NCBI GenBank assembly: GCA_019096065.1
Contig: JAGUCH010000001.1
Span: forward strand, 5,580,001 to 5,644,000
Length of the DNA stretch: 64,000 bases
Direction of reading: 5' to 3'
From: Paracyclopina nana
Lineage: Eukaryota > Arthropoda > Copepoda > Cyclopoida > Cyclopettidae
This document shows, piece after piece, positions 26,301 through 41,300 of the stretch. How positions within the stretch are numbered: the stretch's first letter is position 1; the number at the start of each line of letters is the position of its first letter. A program made the position numbers and the translations under genes. The notes beneath the pieces were generated by a model, which saw only the letters and a program-made list of their open reading frames with translations, was not told the DNA's origin and made no database searches.

Positions 26301-29300
26301 TTGATCAAACTTCAAAGGGTTAAGCTACTCTACGTCCTATAGTCGATTGAAATCAACGTCCCGTGTAGCTTTTTGGCTGTAGGTTCATAAAAACGTGACT
26401 AAACTGACTTGGGGCTTTATTATGTATCATCTCATAGTGTCGGAGCCTCTGGCGATTGCTCCCAATCAAAGTGTCCATTCTTGAGCAACAATTTGTACGC
26501 GTATAATTTGATACACACAGTACTTTGTTATAGCAGTCTACCAGTGTACACACACAAGAGCCCATTTATTTTGTGTACTCAGCTGCAAGCCAGCTAGAGT
26601 GCGAGCTGAAGATGACCTTTAATTATGAGCCAGTGGTATTCTGTTATTCAAGATTGTGTTAATAAAATACGTGCCGAAGATATAAAGCTGCATCACAATG
26701 TGGCAAGAAACTATTAGTGACATTATGCTCTCTGGAATGCAGCAAAGCCATTTTTTAACTGATTTTTTTCCACTCTCTTAATGTGTCAATGACAAATGTT
26801 ATTTGATTGTTGGCTTTGTAATTTTGTCCCCCATTTCTGCCGTTCTGCCATGAGAAATGGATGACTTTACAATCTAATCTGTGGGTTCCTTTTGTGATCT
26901 GTTATCAAATAGTGATTTCTTTTTTCGGCTTCATCAAGGGGAGAGAAGAAAATCATAATGATGAATTGTTGGGGCAATCTGGGATATTTGAGCAGTTTTT
27001 CACTTGCTCCTGTGACCATTTCCTGGCTAACCTGCAATTTTTCAGACCTTGAACGTTTTTGCTGAAATGATGTCAAAATTAGGGTTTTCTTGCTGTTTCA
27101 AAATGTCATTTTATTTGAGCCCATGAAAAAAGGACCCACTTGAGAGAACAAATTGTTTCATAGCAATTTTTGCGGGTTTATGCTTCAACACCTTTTTCGA
27201 GCTTTTTATTGGCCCAGCATATTTAACCACCCTTGTCTGGTGAGACGGAGTTATTACTTGCGGCATACTTTTAACAACGAATGCTGTAAAGAAAAACAGT
27301 TGGAGAAAATCATGCTAAACTCCATTTGTGCTATTGCACTAAATCATCCCCATTTTCAAGCTTTGCCATGGGACAGCTCAAAGTCTGGTTAGGGTGTGTG
27401 TGAGAAAGTGGTGTCAAAGTAATTGTCATGTTTTTCAGGATTTGTGCTGTGGGTGAAAACCACTATTTGATTTGGTATTGACACAACCAATACCATCTTA
27501 TTAGAGATTAGTTTCAGCAGTTTGGGTGGCATTTCTCTGGACATAATGGACTCATGTGTGTGAAATGGTACCAGAACTGCTCACATTGGCGCTTCTCATG
27601 TTTTTGGTAGGAAATCTACTTGTACACAAAAGCAACAGATTAGTAGGCCACCCGTACGCCAATCCCTGATTGCAGTACAGTTCCCAAGATGGGGGCATAG
27701 GTGGACAAAGAGGCGAGAGAGTTCATTAAGAATAACGAATTTTCCAAAGAGTTCTCGTCATCATGAAGCTGCCAGAACGGCGACAAGTTTTGAGCTGCAG
27801 CAATTTCTCCTTTTTGAGATTTTGGCCAGGAAAACTAGGCTCGTTTTTCCATATTAATTGAAAGCCATTTGTCATTCTTGCTAACAATGATGATTTTGAG
27901 AAATCGGTCTGAAATTGGGCGTAATTTCATCCGGCCGGCTGGCCGGCCAGAGAATGAATTTCATTTTCTCAGTAAAAGTTGATCCCTCGACCTCCCAAGA
28001 AAAACATCTCGTGGAAATTGATTCAATTTAATTTTTTCTCTCATGGAGCTCATGGAGAACACGCCACACTACAGCACACTGAGGGCTATTTAACAATTTT
28101 CTCATGTCTTACTTTTGAGACAATTAATTAGTTACCGCTGTCATTACTTTTTATCATGTCATTCCTCGTCGTCGTATGGAAGACTTATTTACCTGGTAAA
28201 CACGTCTGGATAGTGAGTCCTGGAGAACGCCTTTTCCAGCTCCTCCAGCTGAAACGAGGTAAACGTGGTGCGATATCTGCGCTGCTTTCTTCGCGGCTGA
28301 AATTCCTCCATCTCTCCCGGGGTCCTTTCCCTCATGCCAGGATGGTGACCATGCATGGCGCCACTTGCGCCTCCATTTGCATGGTCCTCCATGTCATGAA
28401 CATTGATTTCTTCGTCGTCGTCCTCGAGCCCGTCGTCGGACTCGTTATTTTTCGAGGCTGCGTGAGCTGCATGCGCAGCCACGGCCGCTGCCATTTCAGC
28501 CTTGGCCTTCATGTGCTGGTGCTCAATCAAGGCTGCCAACGGGGGTTGGCACAGGTTCGGAGCCATGAAGTGACTCAAAGAGTTGACAACTAAGGTCTCG
28601 GCTGAGGTGGAGGTGATTGACGGGCTTGAATCTGCAATAAAAAATGGCGTGGTTAATATCGTTGGCAGGAGCCTGTGCATCAGTAAGGGTGCCCTCAATT
28701 TCCATTCTCTATTAATGGGCACATGACTGGTGAAATTGAGTCTAGGGTGTTTTTCGTGTTTTGTGAATGCATAAAATCGGCTCTTTTAAATTGGAATTTC
28801 GGGTGTTGTGAAATCTTTCCCTTGTTTAATGATGGTTTTGCTGTAGTACTACTCAAATGATAGGGCGTTTCCTTAAGCTATTCAGCTCATTAGTAGGGCC
28901 TTTCTTATGGTAAACGAAGAAGTTATTGCGGGAAACGGTCCCATATTGTAGCTGCAAAGTTCACAACTTTCTCATGATGTCAGCCTCGAAATGATGCTTT
29001 AATTGCTGCAGAATGTGTCAAAATCATGTCTGCCTCTTTTTGCCCGAAAATATTTCAATAAAAACTCCGAAGCCACAAAATCTTTCTGAGGGAGCCTTAT
29101 CTTGGATAATGAGGAGCTTGCTTAATAAATCAATCACTTTTTAGCTTCCACTACTACCTCAAGATAATAGATGTGATGGAAAATCAGCTTCTCGTACATC
29201 TCGGGACGCCGAGACAAATGATTTTGACCCATTTCCAATGAAGATGGCTACCGTATTGACTTTTGGGTTTTTGTTTGGCTTGCTCATTCATTTAAAATTG

Positions 29301-32300
29301 GGCAATAACTCTTTCACACTTTGGTGCCAAATTGGTGGGTTGAGAAGTTCCATTCAAATTGGCGCCACACTGGTGATTTCTTTCCTCTTAAAAGTCGTGT
29401 GCTAGACCCCCAATTATTGGCCGCTAATTATGCAACTTGTTTTCTATTGTGCTGCTAATTTTTCTAATGCAAACAACAGACAGTTTTTAAGGCAAGAGGT
29501 GGAGCTGAACATTCCCCACCGACCAATATTATTATTTTTTTACTGTCCATTTACTGGAGCATAGTGGCATATCATGTACAGTCCTAGTAAATGTGATTTC
29601 ATTTACCGAGCATATCTGTCCGGTGGGGTATAAGTTTTAGCTAAAATTAAGGTGGGCGGAGACAGAATTGCCCTCATCCAACATTTTGAGGGAGAAGGTC
29701 TCGTCTTTTTTTAAGTGAAAAATCGGGGAAAGTTTTTCAGTCTGGCCAGTCTATTTGCACTTTTTTCGAGCTGTTTGTTTTTCATTCATTCATTGATGGT
29801 GGTCCTTCACTGGCTCGTCGTTGTAATTAGTTTGTCTGCTCGAAATGTAAATGATGTCACACAGTAAGCAATCATAATATTGTTATTGAGTTTGACCAGT
29901 AAATGCATTGACCACCAAATTCAGTTTAGGTTAATCTAGCAGAAAATTGAAACGAAAATGTGAGCTGCCAATATAATAGTGGAAAAGCTTTGCTGCAACA
30001 AAAGCACCAAAACGGCTTTTCCCTGATGCAGTTTTCCTCAATCCACTAGAGTAAGACATGAAAACTCTGCGCAATGCATTGCCTCGGCAAGCCAGAAAAA
30101 AATCCAAAACGACAGAAATTATGGCAATTTTCTGTGATGCAGTCAGTATTTTAACAGGAACGTTTCCTGTTGTTCCTCCTGCAGCTTAATCGTGATGTCA
30201 ACTGTCATCAACTTTGATTTGTCTCCTCTCAGACAACCATTCTGAATAATTTCTAACTGAATTTTGCCTGCTTTTGGCGACGGGGAAATGAATGAACTGT
30301 TTTGGGCAAAGGGGCAATTACTGAAATACGCGGATAAGTGTCACAGACTGAGTCAATGAATTTCTCTCAGGAGCTGCAATTAGCGTTTTTGTTTTTGTGT
30401 GTTTTCCTAACAAAAGGGGGCGGGTGAGAGAAGGCGGAGACGAAGCTTTAGAAAATATCGAATTAGTGATTTACTCAAGCCTGCAATTATGTCGTTCAGT
30501 CCACTAAAGAATGACTTCCGCAGAAAGCCATTACACTAATAAGACTGAGCTTTTCTTCTAATAAATTATGGACACAGGCATGCCAGCAGCTTCGTTATAA
30601 TTAAGCCTTGGACTGGGAGAATAAATCTCAGCGAGTTATTATGATGAATGCTGGACCTTGCTCACTTGGCTTCAGTATTGGTTATGAGCCAGGTGAAATC
30701 TCTTTTTAATTTTTTTTAATATTGAGGAAGCTTCTTGTTATCTCCCAAACTTAGATGAAACAGTAATTTTGATGGGAAAATTGTCCCTTTGGCTGTCAAA
30801 CGTAATTTTCTCTTCCTGACTAACAACGATAGCAGTTGCTGCTGCTGCTGCTGCTGTCAGCAAGATCCCCTTTGCTCACTGAGAAAAATGCTACGAACAA
30901 AGCATACCTTTTTGACAAAAATTGGATCAGATTTGCAAAATTACAGAACGAACCGCCACCAATCGGAGGCAGCCAACAGAGGCAGGCGAAATTTGAGTGA
31001 CAGCTCCCAAATTGAGAGTGTTTCCGCTCTTTGCAAAATTCGTTTTTTGTGTGCAAAGACTGAAAAAATGTGTGGAAGAACTTTATTGACCGTTTCTAGC
31101 CCTGCTCCGCCATTGCGCGCACAATGGTGGAAAATGCAGCCAGCTAAATTAATGTCCATTAGCTGGAGTGAACATTAAACTGGCTGGAATTGCATGCAGC
31201 CAGTGCCAGTCGTCAGCTAAAATTAGACGAATTTGCACAACTCCACTTGCGGGCTCAAAAGTTCCACACGCATTTACAATTTAAGCCAAATGCAAGCCAA
31301 GCCTTTCGCAAGGTACATCAAGGAGAGAGTACTTCTTCTGATACCAGATGAGAGGAGAAAAAACTTTGCTATCAGCTTTATTTCGCTCCGATTGATTAGG
31401 TTTTTTGTGCTGATAGTGCCATGAGCCAATTCCACGGCACTATATGCTAGCACCTTGGTAGCTTTGATTTTGCAGGCTCGTTCTTTTTTATGCGAGGATT
31501 TTCTAGCGCAATTCTCCCTCAGTGCTCTCGGGCCATGGCTCATGTGACTTCATATGCTAGCTATAATAGAGTTGAGAGACTGTTTGCAAATCAAAAGACA
31601 GTGACATGAAATCTCCAGCTCTATGCTCCTTCGCTCTCGCCCCCCCTCACAATTTGGAAATGGGGCTGGGCCATAACATGCAAAGCACCAAACACAATTT
31701 GCGCGAATTTTTTTGCGAAATTGCAAAATTGAATGAGACTCAGTCAATCATCAATCTAAAGCCATCAGTATCTGAATGTGATTGATGTTGCGGGGCAAAA
31801 AATGGCGCCGCAAATCTGATTTGAAGCTAACGCACGTGAAATTGGATTTGTATTCTACATTTACCATGAGAAAAAGTTTCTCTATGATGCCATGAATTTC
31901 GGTGCTGTGCTGCTTGCTGCAAGGAAGGTTGCGTGAAATGCGCTTTTGAACTAACGACAAGAATTGCTTTTTTATTGCTAAAGCTTAAAAAATTGCTCTT
32001 TCCCTCGTAATTTTTGCCTTCACTTCTGCCATAGATATCAAAAGTCCCTTCCTGCCAACATATCCGAAGCGGAGCAAAAAATTAACCAAAACAGTATTTC
32101 AGCTTCTTAAAAAACGTGACCCGTCATTCAAGCGCTCAGAGGACAAAAAACAACGACGACGAAATCCATTTAGCCCAACTTTGCTTTAGTAGTGCTACAC
32201 TAGAAAAAAGTGGGCCGGGCTTAAGAAGTTTTAAGACGGGGGAATTATTTTTGTCACTCCTAAAACAGGTTTCAAGTATCTGGTTTATAGCCAGCGAGCT

Positions 32301-35300
32301 GAGTAACAAACCATGTCCAAAGTTGACGACCCTATAGGCTCACTTCAATTCCATTAGCCTCCTCTCTTTCCAGGCTAAAAGGCAGATTTGTCGTTTCCAA
32401 ACTGAAGCATGTCGTCCACTTCTCACCAACCAACTCTATTCAATTAACTGTTGTTTTACAAAGGATATTTTTGGTGGTTTTTGTCCTAAGAAAAACCTTC
32501 TACGCCAGGTGCTGTGAGTCCTGCAGAAATGATCTCTTTCTGTGCAGCCACTTCAGGTTATGCTAGAACTGTCGCCTTATTAGATTTTGAAATGTAATCA
32601 AATGTGACTAATTGGCGGCCTAGTCTGCAACCGGATTGCGTTCAAGCATTCGAACTATTGTTTCGAACGGCCTGTTCATCTGATGCTCGCTTGTTTATCT
32701 CAATAGCCACTCTAAGCAGGAATTCTCGCTATTGCCGTTTTCACAAGAGAATTCATTAAGTGTGATAAGCAAATTTTCATGCATAGCAGATGCAACTCCT
32801 GCTGAGCACAAATAGGTCACGTCTCAGCTCTTCCACTGAAGGCATCTCGCCTATAATATTAGTAGTTGCCTTGGCACCTTTGTGGCTCATGTCTAATTAA
32901 TTTCTGCCTTGCTACCTTACACATGCAGCATTACTTCATTAGCTCTCTAGGTCTACTGATACTCTTTTCAAAAAAGGGTTAGTTCTGTTGAAGTGCTAAT
33001 AGTTAAACTGAATGCTGTGCTGTGCCCATGCTGCAATTTTGCAACAACTGAATAGTAGTAGTTTTGCTCCCTGGAGATTTGATAACCATCCAAATCTGGC
33101 AGATTTGACGCCTCATCCTTTGGATTAATCCCAGCAACAACAGCAGCAGCATTGTGTATGTTGTTTGTTAACAAAAACAGATGCTGAGGTGGTTTTTTTT
33201 CGGGGCGAGAGAATCATAGCAATTTATCCAACTGTGATGTACAATAGCCATAATTTTACTTTTTCGTTTGTTTTTCGCACCTCTTGTTGACAGGTCAAAA
33301 ACACAAACTGTTTTTGCTCACCAATAGATCAAAATCTAGGAGATGTTGAGCTCAAACTACACGAAAGTTCTTACTAAGTGCACATAAGTCATGGGCTATA
33401 TAATAACATGTGACCCTGGCGCCGGGGCTTTTTTCAACGATGTCGCCAGCCAGACAAAAGTTCCAACAATTTCATTATAACTGACACGTGATATTCTATG
33501 CACTTTTCTAAGCCCCAAAATATCAGTTGAGGTGATCTTTTTCTTGGGATCTTTTGACTGGCTAGAGTGAAAATTAGATAGGGTCATCATGTTCAACTCT
33601 TTAAAATGATACTCTTCAGTTTAAATGGGCTTGAGGATCTCATGGCTCTGTTTCTATTTCAGTACCAAACGAATACATTCTGTGATAAAGCTCTTGCCTT
33701 AGCTAATTATGCATAATAATGTGAACTGAAAAGAATAAGGAATTTCTTTTCTTTTCTTTTTGCTTTCCTGACAAAAAAATGCACGTTTAAGCTTATATCT
33801 GCTTAAGATTTTTTTCAACCGTGAATTTGTAAAGGATTGAATGAAATTGATACTGCTGGTTTTTTTTTAAATTACCACTTGTGGTCCTTTTCTTTATCTC
33901 ATCTAAATGCAATAAATTCAGCCTGTCATCATCAACTTTAATGACATGTGGTCTTTGAAATAAAATTACTACTTGAGCTTAGTTCAGAGGAATGACGTTA
34001 GGAGGCAGCACCTCACTATACCATAAATTACCGTGCACCGCCAAGAGCGCAAAATGATTCGCCGGCGCCGGGAAACATGCTCGCCACTGACGCAAATCAT
34101 TCTCAAACGATTTTCTGCTCTCCAGTCTCGGTTCGGAAAGCTATCGATTTTTGTGAATGCTAATTGCGGAGCCGTTGAAAATTGCCTAATAACATTTGCA
34201 GACAACTTGACAGCTTTTTTGCCCCTAAATAAATGTTACTTGAGCATGCAAGTTTAATTACCATGTTTAACCAAAAGGTTGTACATATCTCTTATGTTGA
34301 TATGGCTATCTTTTCAAAATTCTAATTAACTCTTGCTTACAGTGCTCATATTGCAGCCATGAGTAAGTTGGTTTTTTTTCCTTTCTTTTCAACAATAATA
34401 GGAATTGTTTAGTTAGCTGAATTTTAGTTTAAGTAAGCTCCTTTTTTGGAAATGGGTTTATTTTTAACTTCTTGTCTACATGCGTGATGATAAACCTTGG
34501 CCTAACCTACTCTAATTGATATTGTGAGATAATCCTTGGACCAGAAGCTTTTAATTGATTAGATGCCCTATTTGAAGCTGAAATATGAGGGTTATTCAGG
34601 CACTGGCCACCTAACTAAATGATCTCGAGAATTTATCAGATCACATTCATTACTACACAAAGGCTTGCAGATGGGAGCTGAAAAATGTTAAGCTGATGGA
34701 CAAGCAGTCGACTAGTAGCATGAGCTACCCTTAAAAAATCAAGATAACGGAAGAGATATGCAGGGTAGAAATGGAAGGAATGGATTACCTTTTTCAAATG
34801 GCTGTTTATGTTTTTTTTTTGTAAATAATGCTGCCCCCTATGTTTTCAATTTGATCTGCGTACTAGGGTTATGAAAGTATATGTGATGCTTGTAGGGAAA
34901 AGCGTCGAAATTTGTCTCGCCCTTTTTTGTCCAATCCTAAGCCTGACCTGCCAGCCAACTGCTTCAAGCAGCTATTGTAAATGCAATTGTTCTCAAACTT
35001 GTTAGACAAAATGGCTTGAACTGAGGGAAAATTGGTCCCAATTACTCGACATTAGCGGAGCTGGCATATTTTGTTCAAAATTGGCCTCCATTTTGCTCAT
35101 GCTAGCTGGAAATTAAATTTGGTTTTTATGGCTTGCCGTAACTTTATGCGCTCACGTTTTGGAGGGAGAACTCAGAAAAGCACGTTCCAACACTTGGGAT
35201 GTATGGATGCGGTTATACGACAAGTGAATTCAATATTTGAAGCCATGTAACCAAGCAGACTAATTGTAGGGTTTTTTCAATGTACAAGGCAAATTTCATT

Positions 35301-38300
35301 TCGTCAAGCCTCATTGGCCGAAGAAGCTGTCACTAACCAACTCAAAAGTCCATAACTTTTTGCTACTTGAGTTGGCCATCCTCGTAAAGGGGTACTAAAT
35401 AAGCTGCTGAGTGGCTGGAAGGCTTGAAAACTATCAATTTGAGGACTTCTACTATCTCCTCTAAAATGGATGGAATTGTAGCTTTGCTACCGTAATAGTA
35501 ATAATAGTGCCACAACTTGTAGCATGAGAAAGTGAAACAGTGCAGTACTCTTTTGTTGATCAGCTTAATAGCTGATTCTCTCAATGAAAGGTCAGAGCTA
35601 ATGCTCAAAATCAATTTCCTTCAGCCTGGATTGTTTTGGGCTGTGCTTTTGTGTAGCCCATAATGCAGCATGAAGCAGAGTCAACGTAAAGTTGATTGGC
35701 TGAGTAATTGGCTACATGACAACCAATGACGTATTTATGAAAGACCAACACGATGGATCACTTCCTCTGCAGCGTTGTAAAAATTTGACAAATTCTAAAA
35801 TAAATCCCCCCATTTATGCGGTTTCATAGCAGCCAATTAATTGCCATTTTTATAGCTTGCCTGGCAAAAAAGTTTCCCAAATAATCATCATATCAAAGTT
35901 GTTTTTGTTTGTCACGTCAAACTGCAATTCCCAATTTCCTTTACATTTAAAGGCATTAAGTGTAGAATTGAAATTTTGCGTGGGCCACTTTTATATTGAT
36001 TTTTTGAAAACTTTGTTGTCCTGCACTGCAAGCTGTAGTAGTAACTGGGTCAATTGAAAACAATAAGTGGAGGAGAAAATAATGGTCGACATATTGTGTG
36101 AGTCCATCAAATGATAGAAAAGCCGGTCGGTGTCGATATGATGACCAAGCAGCCCCACAGGTGCCTTACTCTCATTTCCTGCTGATTGCTTACAAAAGGT
36201 CTTTAACATTGTCTTCAGCCTGTCTCACAGGGTGTCGTCGTCCAACTGCTCCGTGTGCAGATTTCGCCTTATCAATTACTTTAGAGAGAGAGAGAAGGTG
36301 TCTAGGAGAATGAAAACCGCCACCCTGGCCTAATTCAAGTGTGTCTCTAATCGGATATGGGTCTGGTCTAGCTTTCTGTAAACTGCTGTGAAATTGCTCT
36401 TGAAGCAGAGCAAATTGAGATCCATAAAGATGATCACGGTATATCAAATCAAGTCGGCCACCGGATGACGCTAATCAAGGGAAGAAATTACACTTGAGTC
36501 AAGTGCTAAAGAAACGGAGCTGCGACCAGATTTTTGCGCGGCCCTGGCTTTTTTGTGCGTTTTCATTCAAGTCATTAGGTCTCTATATTCATCATTGTGC
36601 GGTATATGACTCAGCGCACAGAGCAATTTGGGGTTAGAGTTGCGCAAGCTTAATCAAACTTTTTAGGTAAAAACTCATTTGTGATAAATTATTGTCACAA
36701 GTCATCATGGTAACCACTTAAGTGTAAAATTGCTTGTAATTTGTTGGCAAAAACCCTTTTAACAAATGATATGACAATTTCTAGTTTCCCTCAATGATGG
36801 TAATAATGCATAGCATGATGGCTGCATGCTGTCCCATTATTAATAAACATAATAAAAAGAAGTTATATTTCGGTGCTGTAAGTGCGATAGTCTATGATCA
36901 TAACAGTAGATTTGTTTTGCGCGCACAATGTGAATCTGTCATGTAATCACAAAAGTTTGTAGGTAATTGTTTTCATTGCCTGTAATTACTTTGCCTGCTG
37001 CCTTGTCCCTTCTTTTATAGTAAGGCATTTTCCCCTTATAAAACTTAGCTGCTGTAATCCTGCAGACTGAATGTTGGCGAAATAGCCATAATACACGCAA
37101 AACGGTTTATCAGTAGCAGAATGAGGAACGTTGCAAGCTACTCGAATACATGGTATTCTTCAGCTGCTACATAGCGTGCTGCTAATTAGCAATTAGTTTG
37201 CAGGCCTGAGTCCAAGAATTTTATGAAATTAAGGTAGCTGCTGTGCTTAAGGCAATCAGGCGCGATATACATTTCTCTCTGAATAAGTTTACTATTTGGG
37301 TGTTTTCTTGCAGCCTTGAAATCGTATTTACAATTTTTTTTTGCTATTTTAGTGTCGTTTCGTGCCATAGGTTAGTAAACGGATTGTCGTGTAAAGATAA
37401 TAATAACGTCAATAAAAATACACAAAATCGAGTAAAGAGAGCTCTCTTTTTTTGACAGGTGTTGTTCATAGTATCTCATAATTTTTCGCATGAAACAAGG
37501 CATGTTAGTGGCAATCACAGATGTTTTCACGCAAAAGGGGGATAAAAGGCTGACTTGTCTGTGTAGATGAGGTGCTCTAATTATCCCTTGTTTTTCTTTC
37601 AGCCACAGTTTCGGCAACACTACTGCTATTAATTTTTTTAAAGTATCATTACATTACAATATTAACTGTCATCACGCGTGTGTTATTACCTAAATTCTCG
37701 CAACTCTGTTTGCAATTTCCATATAGTGTGGAGAGACACGAGATTTGGTCATTTAAGTCATATGAAATGACAATGCATTGTTGTTATGACTCATTTAAGC
37801 CAAGCCTCATTATCATTTTGATTATCCTGGTTTACTTTCTCCTATCCAGCTGTAATCGCCAAGAGAATTGCAATTTGTCAACTCATCATTACTATCAATG
37901 ACTGCAACTGCTTTCCAACCATCCATAACGTGATTGGGGCCGACTTTTTGCAGCAAAGCATTCATTTCATGCATCAGTAGGCCTTGGTGTTGCAAGCTAA
38001 TTAATTTTTGTTAAAACGCTGCTACTGCTCTGCTTGGTCGTCTCCAGCAAATCTCATTAAGAAGCCAATATCGACACAAAACCAGGGATTTTTTTCCTCC
38101 ACTCTCTGCTGGCGCCAGGATGAAGCAAAACCGCGAATTTGAAACAATTATCAGAAGCCAAAAACCATTATTAGTATTTAATTACCATGGCTGTAGGTTT
38201 ATCTCTTTTCGAGTGACAGTTGTGCGAGCAGCATGTCGTTTGTCATCCCAAAGGAAAAAAGTGACACTCGAAAAGCTATCTCTACAGTACAGAGACGCAG

Positions 38301-41300
38301 CTCCCAGATATTGGCCTTGATTGCATTGCCGTTTTCGCGAATGCCTAATGACAATTAATAGCTTCCTAAACCAACTGCGGAGCGTAGAGCTCGGGCTTAT
38401 TGCATTGCAACTGCGAGGTAGTCTGGAATAAATAGCAATCATGGAATGTCGAAAATTAGGTGGACTTAATGCGAAGCAGCCATTTTGTGTGTAGTGGTAG
38501 TTGGTAGATGTGGTTACAGAGAGAGAGCCTTGGCAGTTGGCCATCATACAGAATCTTTATTATTCCACGTAATTAGCCAGGTCGGCAATTAAGGAAACAC
38601 AAATGAGGTCTTTATGCAAATTAGACCCTGACGAAGAACAGCAGATGTATTCATGTCTCTCGTTCGTCATCAAATTCGATTCGAAATTATTTAGCATTTA
38701 TGCGCATAGTAAAGCGGCCGACAGATGCGACTTAAAGAAATGTGACGTTTCCAAAGTTAGTAATCTGAACAGTAAAAGTGCATCCAATTGTGTTGTGTGG
38801 CCCACATTTGCTGTTTGCTCAAAAGCCTAATGATTGAAAAGTTTGATGATCGAGCTATGAGACGTTGGATTGTAAACCCACTTACAACCAATCAATATTC
38901 AATGGACCACGCCTATCACCTTTATGGCCTCCCTTCCACTATTATACTTTAGACCACCCGGGATGCAAACCATCACAGAGAATGTGATATGCACCAAGAC
39001 CTCCCTTGGAAGACTTCAATCAATTTTGAAGCTCTACAGTAGTAATCTCATTGTCTCACCATTAAAGATTTCGATTACACATACATTAATGACGTCGATG
39101 AAGGTAATGGTTTCGCCCGGCATATTTTGCAACGGGCTCATCTTTTATGAATGGCTCCGAAGAAAGACAAATAGTGTCTCGCACTTGACTGGAGGCTACA
39201 GTAAACGAAGATCATTAGGAGCTGCCTTCAGCTGTAGGTAGGTCTGATTAATTCACTTTGCGTTGACAACTGCGGTGGCAATGACAGAATGATTAATGCT
39301 GTGACTCTGTGGCCCTAATGACTTTGCGACAAATGAACACTTACTTCCTCTGGCTGCTGACTTTATTTTGCAAATACAACAAGAGCTCCCAACCAAATTT
39401 AGCTCCAGTCGTCAGACCAATTACCTAAGTTGCAAATGTCGTAACACAATCCAGCCCACCACTACTGTTTGCAGCAATTATCACGGGGGGAGGTCCCAAG
39501 CTCGCCAGGATGGGAAACAAGCTTTTGCCATGCAAATTGCTTTCTGATTGGGTTCATAACGATCAAGCCATTATGCAAACAAAACGCACAACCATAGCAA
39601 CTGAGCCATGATGCTAAAGCCACAGACGACCTAATGTTATGCGAAGATAATGGCAATAATGATCACTTCCCCCTGAATAATTGCCCTGATGATGTGATTT
39701 TCTATGAAGTAGGGCAGAAGGCAGAATTGATTGTTCCATGTGGAATATTATGTTGCAATTATAGAAGCATGGCTGGAAAATTGAGCTGGATCCATTAAAT
39801 GTTTGTCATTAGACTATTGTGTTGTTTTCGTTTGGGGGGAGAGCATTTGCCTATTGCTAAATGCCACCAGAAAATGATTGCTTCAAATTGTTCGGGGGGC
39901 ATTGAGTCTGGGGCCTGAAAGTTAGTGGATTTCCATGATGAGTTGGCGGGATTTTGGCTGCTCCAAATTTAGTCATTATGATTGTCATCATTTCGCTCCA
40001 GTTTCCCACTAATGCCAAGCAAACATATTTTACTTTGCTTGCTCATAATTACGTTGTGAAAAACGTCCTACATTCTCATTCTGTTGCTTTTCCAGCCGGT
40101 ATGCGGCAGGTCATGTCATGGTGTTCTGCTAACAACTCGGCTAGCTAGCTAGCTGCCATGCCATTCAGAATGGCAAAATAAAGGCTGGATGGCAATTTTC
40201 CTGACACCTTCGAGTCCAATTTTGTCACGCCAGAGCCAAAACAATTTTGCACATTGGCCAAATTTTAAGCCGATGCCTTCTTCGCTCCATTCCGCTGCTG
40301 CTGCTGCTGTCGTAGGAAGTGCAGTCAGACAATTATTTACCATTGCATGACGACTGCTTCGTGGCCACCTTCGTAATGAATTTGGTTTAGAGAGAGAGAG
40401 ACTTAGCCTCTAGAGAGTGTTGATTGGCTCCTCCTGATGAATAACATTGATTTGACTAAATGCAATTGTCTCGCATGCCTGGGAACAAGCAAGGCCTTCT
40501 GACGATGACGACGACTCGAGCCATGAAAACAGGTGAGACGTTAGCAACTTTTTGCTTGGTCATGTTGCTTGCTTTTTTTCTGACCCCTTACTGCAAATTA
40601 TTTCTCTCTCTCTTTGCTTGTGCATGACTTTAAAGAAATTGCAACACTCATCTTCTGCCAGTCTAGACAGCATTGCGTTTGAAATATACGCATAGAAATG
40701 TTTTATTCTTATTTTTGTTCCATAATAACCTCCTTGAATCAATGGCAAAGTGGGTTGACCAAACCACATGGCAGTAGAAGTCCATGCTTCTTGGTAATTG
40801 AAATGAATTTTGTAATAACAACCGAAGTTATTTTCCCTTTTAGCTCTTGCTTGCTGTGGTTTCATCCTCTTCTATTCCTAATCTCACTTGTGGTCTCATA
40901 ATTAGACAAATAATTGCCAAATGAACTTGCAAGAAAAATCGAAGGACCCATTCTGTGTAAACGCCACATTATGGCAGGTTAGAAGCTCTCATTGGACGCC
41001 GAATGGCGGATGAGCCAATGGGAGCGAGGAACGCTAATTCAATTAGGGAGAAAGGAACGACGCTCCCAGCCAATCCTGCTACTACAGCAAAGGGATGCCT
41101 ATACCAGGAACTACAAACAGAACGCACGCAAAACTACAAATAACGAACGCGCACATGGACCAACAAAACTTTTTTTTATTAAACCAACCGCATATGGACC
41201 TACACTGAACCAAGCGCACCCAAACTACATTTAACAGATACGCACATGAACCTACATAAAAAGCTGTTAGCACAATGAACACTGATGATTCGCACATGAA

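Noticed and set aside
28156-28593. Plus-strand 145-codon frame over al2 exon 2.
   Set aside because: Antisense of the acidic linker and homeodomain exon. The hydrophobic look comes from the complement of Asp/Glu codons.
38182-38547. Minus frame of 121 codons in al2 intron 1.
   Set aside because: No recognisable domain, no phase-compatible splice sites, composition like the surrounding intron.
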